Source: JARLFX01 sp036404255 (GTDB lineage Bacteria > Acidobacteriota > Terriglobia > Terriglobales > Acidobacteriaceae). From it: a DNA stretch of 5,491 bases. The notes under the pieces were generated by a model that made no database searches, was not told the origin of the DNA, and worked only from the letters and a program-made list of their open reading frames with translations. The position numbers and the translations under genes are program-made. Position 1 is the stretch's first letter, and every line of letters begins with the position of its first letter. Below are positions 5,290-5,491 of the stretch, piece by piece. The stretch is taken from the NCBI GenBank assembly GCA_036404255.1, contig DASWOP010000171.1:1-5491 (forward strand). Reading direction: 5' to 3'.

Positions 5290-5356
5290 AAAGGCGTCTT
5301 CCTCACGTACAGATACGCAGGAAAACGCTGTTTCTGCTCAAATGATGGGTACTGCG

Positions 5357-5491
5357 TTAGTCGCGGAAACCAGCGCTGACGGCAATCTTGTGGCGGCCCT
5401 TGGCGCGACGGCGCGACAGCACAGCGGCTCCTGGCTTGCTCTTCATGCGGCTCAGAAATCCGTGGGTCTTGGCGCGGTGGCGGCGGTTGGG
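5357..5491 (-). CDS. rpmH: 50S ribosomal protein L34, 5' truncated by window
   Basis: The last 44 codons plus TAA (5357-5359 on the plus strand) are present; the opening residues, probably about seven, lie beyond the right edge. The visible protein starts 'PNRRHRAKTHGFLSRMKSKP' and continues 'GAAVLSRRRAKGRHKIAVS', the near-invariant, very basic L34 sequence that binds 23S rRNA in the large subunit. The normal family end is around 'RAKGRxxL', so 'SAGFRD' is a short C-terminal extension. It was not listed as a standard open frame because its start codon is outside the window. It is the first visible gene of the minus-strand cluster; dnaA would be expected beyond it in many bacteria. Confidence 0.95.
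   Translation of the reverse strand, partial: PNRRHRAKTHGFLSRMKSKPGAAVLSRRRAKGRHKIAVSAGFRD

Noticed and set aside
4762..5379. 205-codon plus-strand open frame
   Set aside because: It is antisense to rnpA and the start of yidD; both opposite-strand proteins carry clear family signatures.
5290..5491. Replication origin or DnaA boxes near rpmH
   Set aside because: The gene order suggests an origin may be nearby in some bacteria, but I see no cluster of TTATCCACA-like boxes in the window, and dnaA is not included.

Overview
The window looks like a chromosomal core region of a GC-rich bacterium, most likely an Acidobacteriota (Terriglobia-type) genome. The phylum is inferred from recalled family features: the N-terminal 'NPNQQGGGG' lead of YidC and a KH-R3H protein with a long RGG tail. 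No 16S or other decisive marker is present.

Layout. On the minus strand, read from the right edge leftwards, is the classic cluster rpmH (5' end cut by the window) - rnpA - yidD - yidC - khpB/jag-like KH-R3H gene - mnmE. In many bacteria this cluster lies near the replication origin next to dnaA. No dnaA, DnaA-box cluster or origin is visible here. On the plus strand, the left edge holds the last 73 codons of a sensor histidine kinase, which converges on mnmE. The 185 bases between these two genes contain a short coding-like remnant, an imperfect hairpin with a GTAA loop, and a strong stem-loop terminator whose T-tract lies in the last codons of mnmE.

How the genes fit together. rpmH encodes ribosomal protein L34 and rnpA the protein part of RNase P. 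yidD and yidC encode membrane-protein insertion factors. The KH-R3H protein is a predicted RNA binder that commonly sits beside yidC. mnmE encodes the GTPase that, with MnmG, modifies the wobble uridine of certain tRNAs. rnpA and yidD overlap by 8 bases, a sign of translational coupling. A terminator-like hairpin separates the KH-R3H gene from mnmE. mnmE has a TACAAT -10-like hexamer placed so that transcription would begin at its GTG start codon, so it may be a separate, leaderless transcript.

Points of interest. Four of the five visible gene starts appear to be TTG or GTG. The KH domain has lost the first glycine of its GXXG loop while the protein carries an arginine-glycine-rich tail. YidC has Asn where E. 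coli has the groove Arg366. I found no defence system, mobile element, CRISPR array, tRNA or rRNA. The window is mainly a conserved housekeeping region, and its less ordinary signals are in the intergenic structures and in the KH-R3H protein.
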